This document shows, in pieces, positions 49,719-60,280 of a stretch of 64,000 nt of DNA. Position numbers and translations under genes: made by a program. Source of the DNA: Pantoea vagans (GTDB taxonomy: Bacteria; Pseudomonadota; Gammaproteobacteria; Enterobacterales; Enterobacteriaceae); contig NZ_CP011427.1 of the NCBI RefSeq assembly GCF_001506165.1, positions 992,001 through 1,056,000 of the forward strand. The letters run 5' to 3'. A model generated the notes under the pieces. That model was given only the letters and a program-made list of their open reading frames with translations. It was not told the origin of the DNA and did no database searches. Position 1 is the stretch's first letter, and the number at the start of each line of letters is the position of its first letter.

Positions 49719-50960
49719 ATGTCAGAAAGCCGCACCGCTGAGCGCGCCGCTCGCGGAGCCAGAAAAATCAAGCTCGCGCTGCTGGGCCCAGCCTTCATCG
49801 CGGCGATCGGTTATATCGATCCCGGTAACTTCGCCACCAACATTCAGGCCGGTGCGGCCTACGGCTATAAGCTGCTGTGGGTGGTGGTCTGGGCTAACGT
49901 GATGGCGATGCTGATTCAGCTGATGTCCGCCAAGCTGGGCATCGCTACCGGCAAAAACCTGGCTGAGCATATTCGCGATCGTTTCCCGCGCCCGGCGGTG
50001 TGGTTCTATTGGGTGCAGGCAGAGATCATCGCGATGGCCACAGACCTCGCTGAATTTATTGGTGCGGCGCTGGGCTTCAAGCTGCTGCTGGGGATTTCGC
50101 TGCTGCAAGGTGCAGTGTTGACCGGCGTTGCCACCTATTTAATTTTGATGCTGCAAAACCGTGGTCAGAAGCCGCTGGAATTAGTGATTGGCGGCCTGCT
50201 GCTGTTTGTCGCCGCGGCTTACATCGTTGAGCTGTTTTTCTCGCAGCCGAAAGTGAGTGAGTTAGTGACCGGCATGGCGTTGCCCTCGCTGCCGACATCC
50301 GATGCGGTGTTCCTGGCGGCAGGTGTGTTAGGTGCCACCATCATGCCACATGTCATTTATCTCCATTCCGCACTGACACAGCACGGCAACATCGGCAGCA
50401 AAGCCGATCGCTACTCTTCGACCAAACTCGATGTAGCGATTGCCATGACTATCGCGGGCTTTGTCAATCTGGCGATGATGGCCACTGCCGCTGCGGCTTT
50501 CCACTTTAGCGGCCACACCAGCATTGTCGATCTCGACCAGGCGTACCTGACGCTGCAACCGCTGCTGGGCAAAGCGGCTGCCATTGTGTTTGGCTTGAGT
50601 CTGGTCGCCGCCGGTTTGTCATCGACCGTTGTTGGCACACTGGCGGGGCAGGTGGTGATGCAGGGCTTTATCCGCTTCCACATTCCGCTGTGGCTGCGCC
50701 GTACCATCACCATGTTGCCTTCCTTTATTGTGATTTGGGCGGGATGGGATCCCACCCGCATTCTGGTAATGAGCCAGGTGCTGCTGAGTTTTGGTATTGC
50801 GCTGGCGCTGATTCCGCTGCTTGCCTTTACTGGCAACCGTGAGTTGATGGGCGATGAGATGGTGAATTCACGCCTGATGCAGAACGCGGGGCGCCTGATT
50901 GTGGTGCTGGTGGTGGCGTTGAACCTTTACTTACTGGTGGGCGAAGCGCTCGGCTGGTAA
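49719..50960 (+). CDS. mntH: manganese transport protein MntH (NRAMP family)
   Basis: This 413-residue inner-membrane proton-coupled manganese/divalent-metal importer has the NRAMP metal site [26 protein letters not shown] (DPGN) in the first helix and [15 protein letters not shown] (MPH) in helix 6. Other family segments are [23 protein letters not shown] and [24 protein letters not shown]. The length equals that of E. coli MntH within one residue. It is divergent from nupC and probably repressed by MntR at 49594-49616. Confidence 0.97.
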   Translation: MSESRTAERAARGARKIKLALLGPAFIAAIGYIDPGNFATNIQAGAAYGYKLLWVVVWANVMAMLIQLMSAKLGIATGKNLAEHIRDRFPRPAVWFYWVQAEIIAMATDLAEFIGAALGFKLLLGISLLQGAVLTGVATYLILMLQNRGQKPLELVIGGLLLFVAAAYIVELFFSQPKVSELVTGMALPSLPTSDAVFLAAGVLGATIMPHVIYLHSALTQHGNIGSKADRYSSTKLDVAIAMTIAGFVNLAMMATAAAAFHFSGHTSIVDLDQAYLTLQPLLGKAAAIVFGLSLVAAGLSSTVVGTLAGQVVMQGFIRFHIPLWLRRTITMLPSFIVIWAGWDPTRILVMSQVLLSFGIALALIPLLAFTGNRELMGDEMVNSRLMQNAGRLIVVLVVALNLYLLVGEALGW

Positions 50961-50975
50961 CGCAATCGCTCAATG

Positions 50976-51006
50976 AAAAATCCCGGCTCTGAGGCCGGGA
51001 TTTTTT
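50976..51006. terminator. bidirectional terminator between mntH and ypeC
   Basis: AAAAATCCCGGC-TCTGAG-GCCGGGATTTTTT is a long perfect stem with A and T runs, shared by mntH (+) and ypeC (-). Confidence 0.9.
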
Positions 51007-51343
51007 AACGCCAGTGAGGCGGGGGTGGCGGTGGCGGCCGATGATCGTGTCGCCAGTGTGCGCGGCGTTCACGCTCGTGCCAGCGATGTTCACGCTCCCA
51101 CTCTTTATGGCGTCGCCATTCATCATGTCGCCACCAGCGGCGTTCATTGTATGAGTAGCGGTCATTCCACCAACGCGGTTCACGCCAGCGTCCACCATCC
51201 CAGTAATAACCGCGACGGTCACGGTCGCCGAGATGTAACGTCACGCCGGGTGTGCGAATGGTCAGGCTATCGGCATGTGCTGTGCTTATTGCCAACGGGG
51301 ATAAAGATGCCAGCAACGCGGCAAACAAAATAGCTCGTTTCAT
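51005..51343 (-). CDS. ypeC: DUF2502 family small exported protein YpeC
   Basis: This 112-residue protein has an N-terminal signal peptide (cleavage near AHA-DSL, residue 24). The mature part has LGDRDRRGYYWDGGRWREPRWWNDRYSYNERRWWRHDEWRRHKEW and is very rich in Arg, His and Trp. It ends with a poly-proline stretch (PPPPPPP) before HWR. E. coli YpeC has the same GDRDxxGxYWDGGHWR core and also lies next to mntH. It is probably periplasmic; the function is unknown. The poly-Pro tail is not part of the E. coli protein as remembered. Confidence 0.85.
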   Translation of the reverse strand: MKRAILFAALLASLSPLAISTAHADSLTIRTPGVTLHLGDRDRRGYYWDGGRWREPRWWNDRYSYNERRWWRHDEWRRHKEWEREHRWHERERRAHWRHDHRPPPPPPPHWR

Positions 51344-51502
51344 TACTTCTCCTTTTCAGTAGCTTATCACTGCCACCGTTGCGCTAGTCTGCCACATCGG
51401 ACCAACCATGCCTTGAGAATGAGTCTGAAAAGGTTGAGGGAAATCTGAATTGAGAATTATCTGCTGCGGAAAACACCCGGCCTGAACCGGGTGGGGAAGC
51501 GC

Positions 51503-52495
51503 TTACACTAAAATGGCGTGGATGGCATTAATCTCGTCTTGCGTGAGCACCGGCTGGCTCAACATCTCAACAGCATCATCGATTTGCGCGGTTTTGCTGG
51601 CACCGATCAGCACGGAAGTCACACGTTCATCACGCAGCACCCAGCTTAGCGCCATTTGCGCCAGCTTCTGCCCACGCTGCTGCGCGATAGCCTGCAGCTT
51701 GCGCACCTTCTCCATTTTCTCTTGGGTCAGTTGGCTCTCATTGAGGAATTTACTGCCGCTGGCGGCGCGTGAATCCTCTGGAATGCCTTGCAGATAGCGG
51801 TCAGTCAACACACCGCCCGCTAGCGGAGAGAAGGCGATGCAGCCGACACCATTGTCTCCCAGCACATCCAGCAAGCCTTGCTCTTCAGGGGCGCGTTCGA
51901 ACATGGAGTATTTTGGCTGGTGGATCAGACATGGCGTACCAAGGTCACGCAAAATGGCGATCGCTTCAGCGGCCTTATCGGCAGGATAGTTGGAAATGGC
52001 GGCATACAGCGCTTTGCCCTGACGCACCACGTGATCCAGCGCGCGCATGGTCTCTTCCAGCGGTGTCTCTGGATCAGGACGGTGATGATAGAAGATATCG
52101 ACGTACTCCAGCCCCAAACGCTTCAGGCTTTGATCGAGACTGGAAACCAGATACTTGCGTGATCCCCAATCGCCATACGGGCCATCCCACATGGTGTAAC
52201 CCGCTTTGGTCGAGATCACCAGTTCATCACGCAGTCCGGCAAAATCTTCGCGCAGAATACGGCCAAAATTTGACTCGGCGGAACCCGGAGGCGGACCATA
52301 GTTATTGGCGAGATCAAAGTGAGTGATGCCACGATCAAAGGCGTGGCGCAGGAGTTCACGACTGTTATCGACGCGCGTGCTGTCGCCAAAGTTATGCCAT
52401 AAACCCAGCGAAATCGCGGGCAGCTTCAGGCCTGTGCGGCCACTACGACGATATTGCATCTGTTGATAACGGTCGGGATGGGGAAAAATAGACAT
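51503..52495 (-). CDS. aldo-keto reductase, YghZ/L-glyceraldehyde-3-phosphate reductase type
   Basis: This 330-residue NADPH-dependent reductase has the catalytic tetrad in the usual places: Asp in GITHFDLANNYGPPPGSAE, its Tyr, Lys in VISTKAGYTMWDGPYG and His in YHHRPD. The C-terminal cofactor segment is VTSVLIGASKTAQI. It closely follows E. coli YghZ (MQYRRSGRTGLKLPAISLGLWHNFG), which reduces L-glyceraldehyde 3-phosphate and methylglyoxal, but is shorter at the C-terminus. The start at 52495 (MSIFPHPDRYQQMQYR) is supported by AGGAAC upstream. It is divergent from ipdC; a metabolic link to it is not evident. Confidence 0.88.
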   Translation of the reverse strand: MSIFPHPDRYQQMQYRRSGRTGLKLPAISLGLWHNFGDSTRVDNSRELLRHAFDRGITHFDLANNYGPPPGSAESNFGRILREDFAGLRDELVISTKAGYTMWDGPYGDWGSRKYLVSSLDQSLKRLGLEYVDIFYHHRPDPETPLEETMRALDHVVRQGKALYAAISNYPADKAAEAIAILRDLGTPCLIHQPKYSMFERAPEEQGLLDVLGDNGVGCIAFSPLAGGVLTDRYLQGIPEDSRAASGSKFLNESQLTQEKMEKVRKLQAIAQQRGQKLAQMALSWVLRDERVTSVLIGASKTAQIDDAVEMLSQPVLTQDEINAIHAILV

Positions 52496-52707
52496 GCAGC
52501 GTTCCTGTCTCAAAGGGGAGAAAGTGACATCAGCATAGCAGTGTATGCGTTTACACTAAGCCGAAACGGGCCGAAGATCGCAACTTACAGAATTTTCTGT
52601 CGTCGTAACGATTGCTTGCCACAAATCACAGCGCGCTGATGATGAAAATCTCGCCAATTCAGCCACATTGCTGATACTTCGATTATTCCCTTAAGAAGGA
52701 GCTGTCG

Positions 52708-54363
52708 ATGAAAACTCTCACTGTTGGCGACTATTTACTGCACCGTTTACAGCAGGCGGGTATCCGTCACTTGTTTGGCGTGCCCGGCGATTACAACCTG
52801 CAATTTCTCGACAGCGTAATCGATCACCCGGAGATCGCCTGGGTCGGCTGCGCCAATGAGTTAAACGCAGCCTACGCAGCGGACGGTTATGGACGCTGCA
52901 ACGGTGCCGCCGCCTTGCTCACCACCTTTGGCGTGGGCGAACTCAGCGCAATAAATGGCATTGCGGGCAGCTATGCGGAGTATGTGCCTGTCATTCATAT
53001 TGTGGGCGCTCCCGCCAGCCAAGCCCAGCAGCAGGGGCATTGTGTGCACCACTCTTTAGGCGATGGCGACTTCCATCACTTCCTGCGTATGGCACAGGAG
53101 GTCAGCGTCGCCAGCGCGGTGCTGACAGCGGAGAATGCCGTCGCGGAAATTGATCGTGTCATCACCGAGTCACTGCATCAGCATCGGCCGGGCTATTTAT
53201 TGCTGGCGGTCGACGTGGCAGCCGCGCAGGTTGAACTCGCCGATTTACCGTCCTCAGTAACACCTGACGATTCCGCCGCTGCGGCTTTTGCGGCTGCCGC
53301 TGAACGTCTTCTGGCGCCCGCGCAGCGTGTCGCCTTGCTGGCGGACTTTCTCGCGGCACGCTGGCAACTGCAAAAACCACTGGCAACCTTGCGCCAGCTC
53401 CGTGCGATTCCCGCCGCTACCTTGTTAATGGGCAAAGGTGTACTGGATGAGCAGCAATCGGGATATGTCGGCACTTACGCCGCGGAGGGCAGCAGTGAAG
53501 CGGTACGCCGTGCTATTGAAGATACCGATGTGACGCTGTGTGTCGGCGTGCGCTTTACCGACACCTTAACTGCTGGCTTCACTCAGCATCTGCCTGCAGA
53601 ACGCGTGATTGATCTGCAACCTTTCCACGCTACGGTGGGCGGAGAACGCTTCGCACCGTTGAGCATGGCGCAGGCATTGGCGGCATTGCTGCCGATTTAT
53701 CAGCGTCACTGCGCACACTGGGCGCTGGCCGACCACGTTTCCTGCGAAGAAAATGAGCAACCTGATGATGCGGTAATCAGTCAGCGTGCATTCTGGCAGG
53801 CGATGCAGCGCTTCCTGCAGCCGGGTGATATTATCCTGGCCGACCAAGGCACGGCGGCGTTTGGCGCGGCAGCGCTGCGTTTACCACAGGGCGCGCAACT
53901 GCTGGTGCAGCCGTTATGGGGATCGATTGGCTATACTCTACCAGCGACCTTCGGGGCGCAAACCGCGCAGCCGGAGCGCCGCGTCATCCTGATCATCGGT
54001 GATGGCTCAGCGCAACTGACTATTCAGGAGTTGGGTTCGATGCAGCGTGACGGGCAACAGCCGATCATCTTCCTGTTAAATAATGACGGCTACACGGTTG
54101 AACGGGCGATTCACGGTGCTGAGCAGCGCTACAACGATATCGCGCCGTGGAACTGGACCGCGCTGCCGCACGCCATGAGTGTGCAGTGTCAGGCACAAAG
54201 CTGGCGGGTGAGTGAGACGGTGCAACTGACGGCGGTGATGGAGCAATTAATGCTGAATCGCCGGCTGACGCTGGTGGAAGTGGTGATGGAGAAACAAGAC
54301 CTGCCACCTCTGCTGCGTAAGGTCACTGCCGCGCTGCATCAGCGCAACAGCGGGCAGGTTTAG
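52708..54363 (+). CDS. ipdC: indolepyruvate decarboxylase IpdC
   Basis: This 551-residue thiamine-diphosphate enzyme decarboxylates indole-3-pyruvate to indoleacetaldehyde, the key step of the IPyA route to auxin (indole-3-acetic acid). Residues seen are Glu51 in CANELNAAYAADGYGR (cofactor activation), the His114-His115 pair in GHCVHHSLGDGDFHHF, and the GDGS...NN cofactor motif (about 431-461; GDGSAQLTIQELGSMQ, FLLNNDGYTVE). It matches the Enterobacter/Pantoea IpdC family; phenylpyruvate decarboxylase activity is an alternative. It lies directly before glk, as described for Pantoea agglomerans. AAGGAGCTGTCG precedes the ATG. Confidence 0.92.
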   Translation: MKTLTVGDYLLHRLQQAGIRHLFGVPGDYNLQFLDSVIDHPEIAWVGCANELNAAYAADGYGRCNGAAALLTTFGVGELSAINGIAGSYAEYVPVIHIVGAPASQAQQQGHCVHHSLGDGDFHHFLRMAQEVSVASAVLTAENAVAEIDRVITESLHQHRPGYLLLAVDVAAAQVELADLPSSVTPDDSAAAAFAAAAERLLAPAQRVALLADFLAARWQLQKPLATLRQLRAIPAATLLMGKGVLDEQQSGYVGTYAAEGSSEAVRRAIEDTDVTLCVGVRFTDTLTAGFTQHLPAERVIDLQPFHATVGGERFAPLSMAQALAALLPIYQRHCAHWALADHVSCEENEQPDDAVISQRAFWQAMQRFLQPGDIILADQGTAAFGAAALRLPQGAQLLVQPLWGSIGYTLPATFGAQTAQPERRVILIIGDGSAQLTIQELGSMQRDGQQPIIFLLNNDGYTVERAIHGAEQRYNDIAPWNWTALPHAMSVQCQAQSWRVSETVQLTAVMEQLMLNRRLTLVEVVMEKQDLPPLLRKVTAALHQRNSGQV

Positions 54364-54426
54364 GAAAATTGCCTCTATACACATGAGGCTGTGAACGTCA
54401 GGCTGTGCCACACATCTGAAGTATTG

Positions 54427-54458
54427 ACGCCCATCATGCTGGTGGGCGTGATTGTTTT
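54427..54458 (+). terminator. probable terminator after ipdC
   Basis: ACGCCCATCA-TGC-TGGTGGGCGT forms a stem with 9 of 10 pairs and is followed by GATTGTTTTATT. It separates ipdC from glk. Confidence 0.65.
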
Positions 54459-54519
54459 ATTGGCAGGCTCTTATATAGTGTCCTGCAATTGTTTATGACC
54501 CAAGCGGAGCAGCAGAAGA

Positions 54520-55485
54520 ATGACAAAATACGCCCTGGTCGGCGATGTGGGCGGCACTAACGCTCGTCTCGCCTTGTGTGAGGTGGAGACCGGCGCCATC
54601 TCCCAGGCCAAAACATTCTCAACATCAGACTACGACAATCTCGAAGCGGTGATTCGTGCTTATCTCGATGAGCAGAAGCAGGAGATCAAACACGCCTGTA
54701 TCGCGATTGCCTGCCCAATCACCGGCGACTGGGTGGAGATGACCAACCACGATTGGGCATTTTCAACGCGTGAGATGAAAGAACATCTGGCCTTCGAGAG
54801 CCTGGAAATCATCAATGATTTCACCGCAGTCTCGATGGCTATTCCGATGCTTTCTGAAAATGAAGTGCTGCAGTTTGGCGGTAAAGCCCCGGTTGAAGGT
54901 AAACCAATTGCCATTTACGGTGCCGGTACCGGTTTGGGAGTTAGTCACCTGGTGCATGTGGATAAGCGCTGGGTCAGCCTGCCGGGTGAGGGCGGTCATG
55001 TTGACTTCGCGCCAAACAGCGAAGAAGAGGGTGAAATCCTTGAGGTGTTACGCGCCGAGTTGGGCCATGTGTCAGCGGAGCGTGTGCTGTCCGGGTCAGG
55101 GCTGGTGAATCTGTATCGCGCTATCGTTAAATCTGACCAGCGCGAGCCGGAAAATCTTAAACCTAAAGATGTAACGGAACGCGCACTACAAGACAGCTGC
55201 ACCGATTGCCGTCGTGCACTGTCGCTGTTTTGCGTGATCATGGGGCGATTTGGTGGCAACCTGGCGCTGAATCTCGGCACCTTTGGCGGGGTGTATATTG
55301 CCGGTGGCATCGTGCCACGCTTCCTCGACTTCTTCAAAGCCTCGGGTTTCCGCGCTGCGTTTGAAGATAAAGGCCGCTTCCGTGATTACCTGGTGGATAT
55401 TCCGGTCTACATGATTACTCACGATCAGCCAGGCTTACTGGGCGCGGGTGCGCATCTGCGCCAAACGCTGGGCCGCGTACTGTAA
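54520..55485 (+). CDS. glk: glucokinase Glk
   Basis: This 321-residue cytoplasmic enzyme has exactly the length of E. coli Glk and phosphorylates free glucose to glucose 6-phosphate. Motifs are the ATP-binding [15 protein letters not shown], the substrate segment [43 protein letters not shown], and [22 protein letters not shown]. It has no ROK cysteine motif and is of the bacterial glucokinase family. It follows ipdC and converges on ypdB. Confidence 0.97.
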   Translation: MTKYALVGDVGGTNARLALCEVETGAISQAKTFSTSDYDNLEAVIRAYLDEQKQEIKHACIAIACPITGDWVEMTNHDWAFSTREMKEHLAFESLEIINDFTAVSMAIPMLSENEVLQFGGKAPVEGKPIAIYGAGTGLGVSHLVHVDKRWVSLPGEGGHVDFAPNSEEEGEILEVLRAELGHVSAERVLSGSGLVNLYRAIVKSDQREPENLKPKDVTERALQDSCTDCRRALSLFCVIMGRFGGNLALNLGTFGGVYIAGGIVPRFLDFFKASGFRAAFEDKGRFRDYLVDIPVYMITHDQPGLLGAGAHLRQTLGRVL

Positions 55486-55518
55486 CGCACAAGGGCGAGC
55501 GGCGCTGCGCCGTTCGCC

Positions 55519-56244
55519 TTATAACCTCATCAACTGGCGAAACGCCTTCACCTTGCTACGACTCACTGGCACCTGCGCATCCAAATCACGCAACTTCACC
55601 AGATAAGTGTTGTTAAACCACGGCTCGATCTCGCGAATTTTGCTGAGGTTGACGCAATACGAGCGATGGCAGCGGAAAAACAGCTGCTCCGGCAAGCGAC
55701 TGCAAAACTCGCTGATCGCCATCGACATCACATAGGCTTCGCGGCGGGTATAAACAAACGTCAGCTTTTCATGGGCCTCAACGTAATAGATATCGTTGAT
55801 ATCGGTGACGATGATGCGCTCATCTTTCACCAGATTGACGGTCAACGGCGCACTCTGGGCTGATTGGGCCTGCGCGTGCTGCTGCTGCGCGGTGGCTTCG
55901 AGTTTGTTCAGCATGGTGATGATGCGCGACTCCTGGTAGGGCTTGAGAATGTAGTCAAACGCATCCAGTTCAAAGGCATCCACCGCATGCTCTTTCCAGG
56001 CAGTGATAAACACGATCAACGGCTTGTGAGCAAACTGATTAATGTTTTGCGCCAGCAGCATGCCGTCCAGAGACGGAATATTGATATCGAGGAAAATCAC
56101 ATCCACACGGTGGTTTTGCAGGTATTTCAACACCTCCAGACCATCATCAAAGCAGGCTTCGATAGCGATCTGACTGTGTTGCTGAATCATCCAGCTCAAC
56201 TCTTGTTGAGCAAGGAATTCGTCTTCGACGATGATGGCTTTCAC
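55519..56244 (-). CDS. ypdB: LytTR-type response regulator YpdB (PyrR)
   Basis: This 241-residue response regulator has a receiver domain with EDE (7-9) and the phospho-accepting Asp in [15 protein letters not shown], then a LytTR DNA-binding domain ([65 protein letters not shown]). It works with YpdA; in E. coli the pair senses extracellular pyruvate and activates yhjX. The start overlaps the kinase gene end by 4 bases. A hairpin at 55491-55520 lies between it and glk. Confidence 0.94.
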   Translation of the reverse strand: MKAIIVEDEFLAQQELSWMIQQHSQIAIEACFDDGLEVLKYLQNHRVDVIFLDINIPSLDGMLLAQNINQFAHKPLIVFITAWKEHAVDAFELDAFDYILKPYQESRIITMLNKLEATAQQQHAQAQSAQSAPLTVNLVKDERIIVTDINDIYYVEAHEKLTFVYTRREAYVMSMAISEFCSRLPEQLFFRCHRSYCVNLSKIREIEPWFNNTYLVKLRDLDAQVPVSRSKVKAFRQLMRL

Positions 56245-57956
56245 GCGTTGTGTTCCGAAATAAGGCTTAATGGCGCAGCCAGGCGCTGACCATTTTTACT
56301 CAGCGTAAAGGAGATCTCGGTGCCGGGTTGATGACGAATGATCGTTAGCCCCTGACCCGAAAGCAGTTTGACCCGATGATGGACATTCAGCAGGCCAATT
56401 TTATTGCCGGGCATCTCATCGCGCGCCACGCGAGCAATAACCTCTTCACTGATACCGGCACCGGTATCACGCACCGCCACGCGGACATTATCGCCCAAAT
56501 CTTTCACGCTCAATGTCACCACACCCTTGCCGCGACACGGTTGGATCCCGTGCACAATGGCATTTTCCACCAGTGGCTGAATCAGCAGGCTTGGCAGAGA
56601 AAAGTGCAGGTCTTCATCGATGTCGTAAATCATCGAGAGCTTGTCGCCAAAGCGTGCCTGTTCAATGGCAATGTAATCCTTCACCTGCCACAACTCTTTT
56701 TTAATATCGATGGGCTCGTCATCGTTGAGTTCCAGGTTGTAGCGCAGATAACGCGACAGATTAATCACCAACTGACGCGCCGTATCGGGATTGAGGCGAA
56801 TGGACGCCGAAATCGCGTTGAGCGCATTAAACAGGAAGTGCGGGTTGATCTTACTTTGCAGCGCGCGCAGTTCCGCTTTGTTGGCCATTTCGCGCAACTG
56901 CTCCGCGCGCGATACTTCTAACTGAGTGGAGATGATTTGTGACAGGCCAATCGCCATCTCTTTTAGCGAACCGGTGATGCGGTGCGCCCGGCGATAATAG
57001 ATTTTTAGTGTGCCTGTCACTTCCCCTTTTTCCCAAAGGGGAATAACCAGCATCGAGTGAATATCTTTGGTGCGGTGCGCCTCATCATTATTCTTGATAA
57101 TGATTTTGCCGCTGGCGATGGACTGCGCGGTGGTGGGGCTGATGCCATCATCCCCATTCTGGTAGTTATGCTCGCCGTAACCGACGTAAGCCAGAATTTG
57201 TTTGGTATTGGTGATGGCGACCGCGTCAGCATGAATATCGCTGCGGATGATATCGCACACCTGGCGTAATGACTGACTATTCACCTGGCGAAACAGCGGC
57301 AGGGTTTTGTTGGCAATCTCCAGCGCTAACTTGGCCTGACGCGCAGCAATCGCCTCCTTTTCACCCTCTACGCTCTGCACCAGCAGCACAATCAGGCCGA
57401 TGCTGGATGCGCCAAGGATCATCGGCAGCGCAATCTCTGAGACAATCGAAAAGCCCAGAGACATCGGTCTGGCCCACAGCACAATCAGCAGCATGGTAAG
57501 GGTTTCGCACAGCATGCCGCCTAAGATACCGGCGCGCCAACGCTGCTCTTTACCCACCCGACGATTGATCACGCCTGACGCGATCCCGGCAATAATGCTG
57601 GTGATTAAACAGGGCACGGCGGTGACGCCATCCATATCAATCAAGTAACGATGCACACCCGCGATGACACCGGTGGCAATGCCGACCCAGGGGCCAAACA
57701 GAATCCCGCCTGACATCACCGCAATCACACGCACATTCAGCAACGAGCCATCCACGTTGATACCTGACCAGGTACTAAACAGTGCAAACAGCGAGAAAAT
57801 CGCCGTCACCACCACTTTCTCTTTTATCGAATGCTCATCTTTCTGCAACAGCTGACGAAACACGCGCGTGCGCGTGAGGAAGAAAAGGCAGATCAGCATC
57901 AATGCAGCGCGGTCAAACACCGCCAGCAGCATGTCGAAGTGGGAAGGCAAGGGCAT
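56241..57956 (-). CDS. ypdA: LytS-type sensor histidine kinase YpdA (PyrS)
   Basis: This 571-residue membrane kinase has an N-terminal 5TM-LYT region (residues about 5-190, with [24 protein letters not shown]), then a GAF-like domain ([50 protein letters not shown]). The His_kinase domain holds the phosphorylated histidine in [49 protein letters not shown], and the ATPase domain contains [15 protein letters not shown]. It follows E. coli YpdA almost throughout. A start at 57956 gives [17 protein letters not shown]; the MLLAV codon 8 residues later is an alternative. Confidence 0.95.
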   Translation of the reverse strand: MPLPSHFDMLLAVFDRAALMLICLFFLTRTRVFRQLLQKDEHSIKEKVVVTAIFSLFALFSTWSGINVDGSLLNVRVIAVMSGGILFGPWVGIATGVIAGVHRYLIDMDGVTAVPCLITSIIAGIASGVINRRVGKEQRWRAGILGGMLCETLTMLLIVLWARPMSLGFSIVSEIALPMILGASSIGLIVLLVQSVEGEKEAIAARQAKLALEIANKTLPLFRQVNSQSLRQVCDIIRSDIHADAVAITNTKQILAYVGYGEHNYQNGDDGISPTTAQSIASGKIIIKNNDEAHRTKDIHSMLVIPLWEKGEVTGTLKIYYRRAHRITGSLKEMAIGLSQIISTQLEVSRAEQLREMANKAELRALQSKINPHFLFNALNAISASIRLNPDTARQLVINLSRYLRYNLELNDDEPIDIKKELWQVKDYIAIEQARFGDKLSMIYDIDEDLHFSLPSLLIQPLVENAIVHGIQPCRGKGVVTLSVKDLGDNVRVAVRDTGAGISEEVIARVARDEMPGNKIGLLNVHHRVKLLSGQGLTIIRHQPGTEISFTLSKNGQRLAAPLSLISEHNA

Positions 57957-58112
57957 CTCTCAGACTAAGCTTGGATGGGGCTATGATAAAAAATGTGATC
58001 AAGATCTGCCAGCGCAAAGGCACCCGACAAACGCTTCTGATGGTGTAGATCAATTTTTAACGAGAATTGACAGCCGGCCATGATGATTAAACAGCAACTC
58101 CTATGCTTAAGG

Positions 58113-58216
58113 TCCAGAAAAGCCGCGTCCGAAGAGCGAAGCGTCCGCGGCATGGACGGCGCGGCCGATCTGCAGGGATGCGTGCTTCCTTTGCGATCGG
58201 ACGCGGCTTTTCTGGA
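58113..58216. repeat. 104-bp palindromic intergenic element B (conserved core, 20-bp perfect arms)
   Basis: Arms at 58113-58132 (begins TCCAGAAAAGCC) and 58197-58216 (ends GGCTTTTCTGGA) are perfectly complementary over 20 bases. The inside begins AGAGCGAAGCGTCC, contains GCAGGGATG, and ends CTTTGCGA, the same as element A at 28048-28150, although the arms differ. It lies in the 405-base gap between ypdA and the GNAT gene, where no gene was recognised. Confidence 0.85.
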
Positions 58217-58361
58217 TTGCGCACGGACCCGCAGCAAGAACATCAGGAAAAAGAGGAAAACTTGAGTAACAAAAAGAGGATTAATAAATCCGTGCGCTGA
58301 GCGCTGGTTGTCTATTGTCCGGTTTGCTATGTTGCCCTGAGTAAATTCGCGGAGCGCAGCA

Positions 58362-58886
58362 ATGCAACTTCTCACCCCTCGTTTATCTCTGACTCGCTTA
58401 CAACCCGAAGACTGGCAAATCTTTAAAGCCGTGCATGAAGACCCCGCGACCATGACATGGGTCAGCGAAATTCCTGATGAAAATGACATTCGCCAGCGTT
58501 TTAATGACCGGCTCGCGCCCTGGCAGGCCAGCAGTTTCCACATGCTCTGCCTGGTGGCGCGCCTGCGTGACACCAATGAACCTATTGGCCTGTTTGGATG
58601 CAGTGCCGAATGGCAGCCCTATCGCCAGGCCGAAGTGGGTTACATGCTCTGCCATCGCTTTACCGGAAACGGTTATGGCAGTGAAGCCCTGCAAGCGCTC
58701 TGTGACTTCTTGCTGGAGGCAGAATTTCATAAGCTCAAAGCGCTGGTTATCGAGGGGAATTGGCCATCGCGGCGCATTCTGGAAAAGAATGGTTTCGAGC
58801 TAGAGGGTACGCTACGGGATAATTACCTGTTAAACGACCAATGGGTGAACGATTGGGTGTTCGGTCGCCTGAATCCAGAAAATTAA
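58362..58886 (+). CDS. GNAT-family N-acetyltransferase, RimJ/RimL-like
   Basis: This 174-residue protein follows the Acetyltransf_3 pattern: LLTPRLSLTRLQPEDWQIFKAVHEDPATMTWVSE at the N-terminus, EVGYMLCHRFTGNGYGSEALQALCDFLL for acetyl-CoA binding (about residues 90-117), and ALVIEGNWPSRRILEKNGFELEGTLRDNYLLNDQWVNDWVFGRL at the end. Relatives acetylate ribosomal-protein N-termini or small molecules such as spermidine or antibiotics; the substrate is not shown. The start follows GGAGCGCAGCA. It stands alone between the palindromic element and alaC. Confidence 0.82.
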   Translation: MQLLTPRLSLTRLQPEDWQIFKAVHEDPATMTWVSEIPDENDIRQRFNDRLAPWQASSFHMLCLVARLRDTNEPIGLFGCSAEWQPYRQAEVGYMLCHRFTGNGYGSEALQALCDFLLEAEFHKLKALVIEGNWPSRRILEKNGFELEGTLRDNYLLNDQWVNDWVFGRLNPEN

Positions 58887-59003
58887 AAAAATATTCTGTT
58901 GCTCTCGACAATTCTGTTATCAGCGCGTTATGTTCTTCTTCGGTCACCGCAGTGACCAGCGTCGCTCGGACGGTCCGGGCGCTAACGTAATCCAGAGGAC
59001 ATC

Positions 59004-60239
59004 ATGGCTGATAACAGCACACCCCGTCGTTTCTCGCGTATTGAACGCCTTCCCCCATATGTATTTAACATCACCGCTGAGTTGAAGATGGCTGCGCGTC
59101 GGCGCGGCGAAGACATCATCGATTTCTCGATGGGGAACCCCGATGGCGCTACGCCGCCGCATATCGTGGAAAAACTCTGCCAGGTGGCGCAACGCGAAGA
59201 CACGCACGGCTATTCAACCTCTAAAGGCATTCCGCGTCTGCGTCGCGCCATCTCGCGCTGGTACGCAGACCGCTATCAAGTCGACATCGACCCGGAATCG
59301 GAAGCGATTGTCACCATCGGTTCAAAAGAAGGGCTGGCACATCTCATGCTGGCAACCCTCGATCACGGTGATACCGTGCTGGTGCCAAACCCAAGCTACC
59401 CGATTCACATCTACGGCGCGGTGATTGCCGGGGCGCAGGTACGTTCAGTGCCGCTGGTGGCAGGCGTCGACTTCTTCAACGAATTAGAGCGCGCCATCCG
59501 CGAAAGCTATCCAAAACCGAAGATGATGATCCTCGGCTTCCCGTCGAACCCGACGTCACAATGCGTTGAGCTGGACTTCTTCGAGCGTGTGATTGCGCTA
59601 GCGAAACAGTACAACGTACTGGTGATCCACGATCTCGCCTACGCAGACATCACCTACGATGGCTGGAAAGCACCGTCGATAATGCAGGTGCCCGGCGCAC
59701 GTGATGTCGCGGTGGAATTCTTCACCCTGTCAAAAAGCTACAACATGGCAGGCTGGCGCATCGGCTTTATGGTCGGCAACAAAGAGTTGGTCTCTGCGCT
59801 GGCCCGCATCAAAAGCTATCACGACTACGGCACCTTCACGCCATTGCAGGTCGCGGCCATTGCGGCACTGGAAGGCGACCAACAATGCGTGCGCGATATT
59901 GCGGAACAGTACAAACGCCGTCGTGATGTCTTAGTAAAAGGCTTGCATGAGGCGGGCTGGATGGTCGATCTGCCTAAAGCGTCGATGTACGTCTGGGCAA
60001 AAATCCCCGATCACTACGCGCATCTCGGTTCACTGGAGTTCGCCAAACTGCTGATGCAGGAAGCCAAGGTGTGCGTCTCGCCGGGCATTGGTTTCGGTGA
60101 CTACGGTGATACCCATGTCCGATTTGCACTGATTGAAAACAGCGATCGTATCCGTCAGGCGGTGCGCGGCATCAAATCGATGTTCCGTGCCGACGGCATT
60201 TTGCCGGGAACGGTGAAAGCGCTGGATGAAGAAGAGTAA
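59004..60239 (+). CDS. alaC: glutamate-pyruvate aminotransferase AlaC
   Basis: This 411-residue PLP aminotransferase makes alanine from pyruvate and glutamate. The PLP lysine is Lys244 in [21 protein letters not shown]. Identity to E. coli AlaC is very high through [78 protein letters not shown] and [37 protein letters not shown] precedes the ATG. The 117-base leader contains a hairpin GGTCAC-CGCA-GTGACC (58942-58957). ypdK lies convergent just downstream as in E. coli. Confidence 0.96.
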   Translation: MADNSTPRRFSRIERLPPYVFNITAELKMAARRRGEDIIDFSMGNPDGATPPHIVEKLCQVAQREDTHGYSTSKGIPRLRRAISRWYADRYQVDIDPESEAIVTIGSKEGLAHLMLATLDHGDTVLVPNPSYPIHIYGAVIAGAQVRSVPLVAGVDFFNELERAIRESYPKPKMMILGFPSNPTSQCVELDFFERVIALAKQYNVLVIHDLAYADITYDGWKAPSIMQVPGARDVAVEFFTLSKSYNMAGWRIGFMVGNKELVSALARIKSYHDYGTFTPLQVAAIAALEGDQQCVRDIAEQYKRRRDVLVKGLHEAGWMVDLPKASMYVWAKIPDHYAHLGSLEFAKLLMQEAKVCVSPGIGFGDYGDTHVRFALIENSDRIRQAVRGIKSMFRADGILPGTVKALDEEE

Positions 60240-60248
60240 AAACTAAGA

Positions 60249-60268
60249 GGGGCGACACTGGTCGCCCC
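60249..60268. terminator. hairpin between alaC and ypdK
   Basis: GGGGCGAC-ACTG-GTCGCCCC is a perfect 8-bp stem 10 bases after the alaC stop. On the minus strand it is followed by CTCTTAGTTTTT, fitting a ypdK terminator; the + strand side lacks a T run. Confidence 0.65.
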
Positions 60269-60280
60269 GCCTGGCATGAT

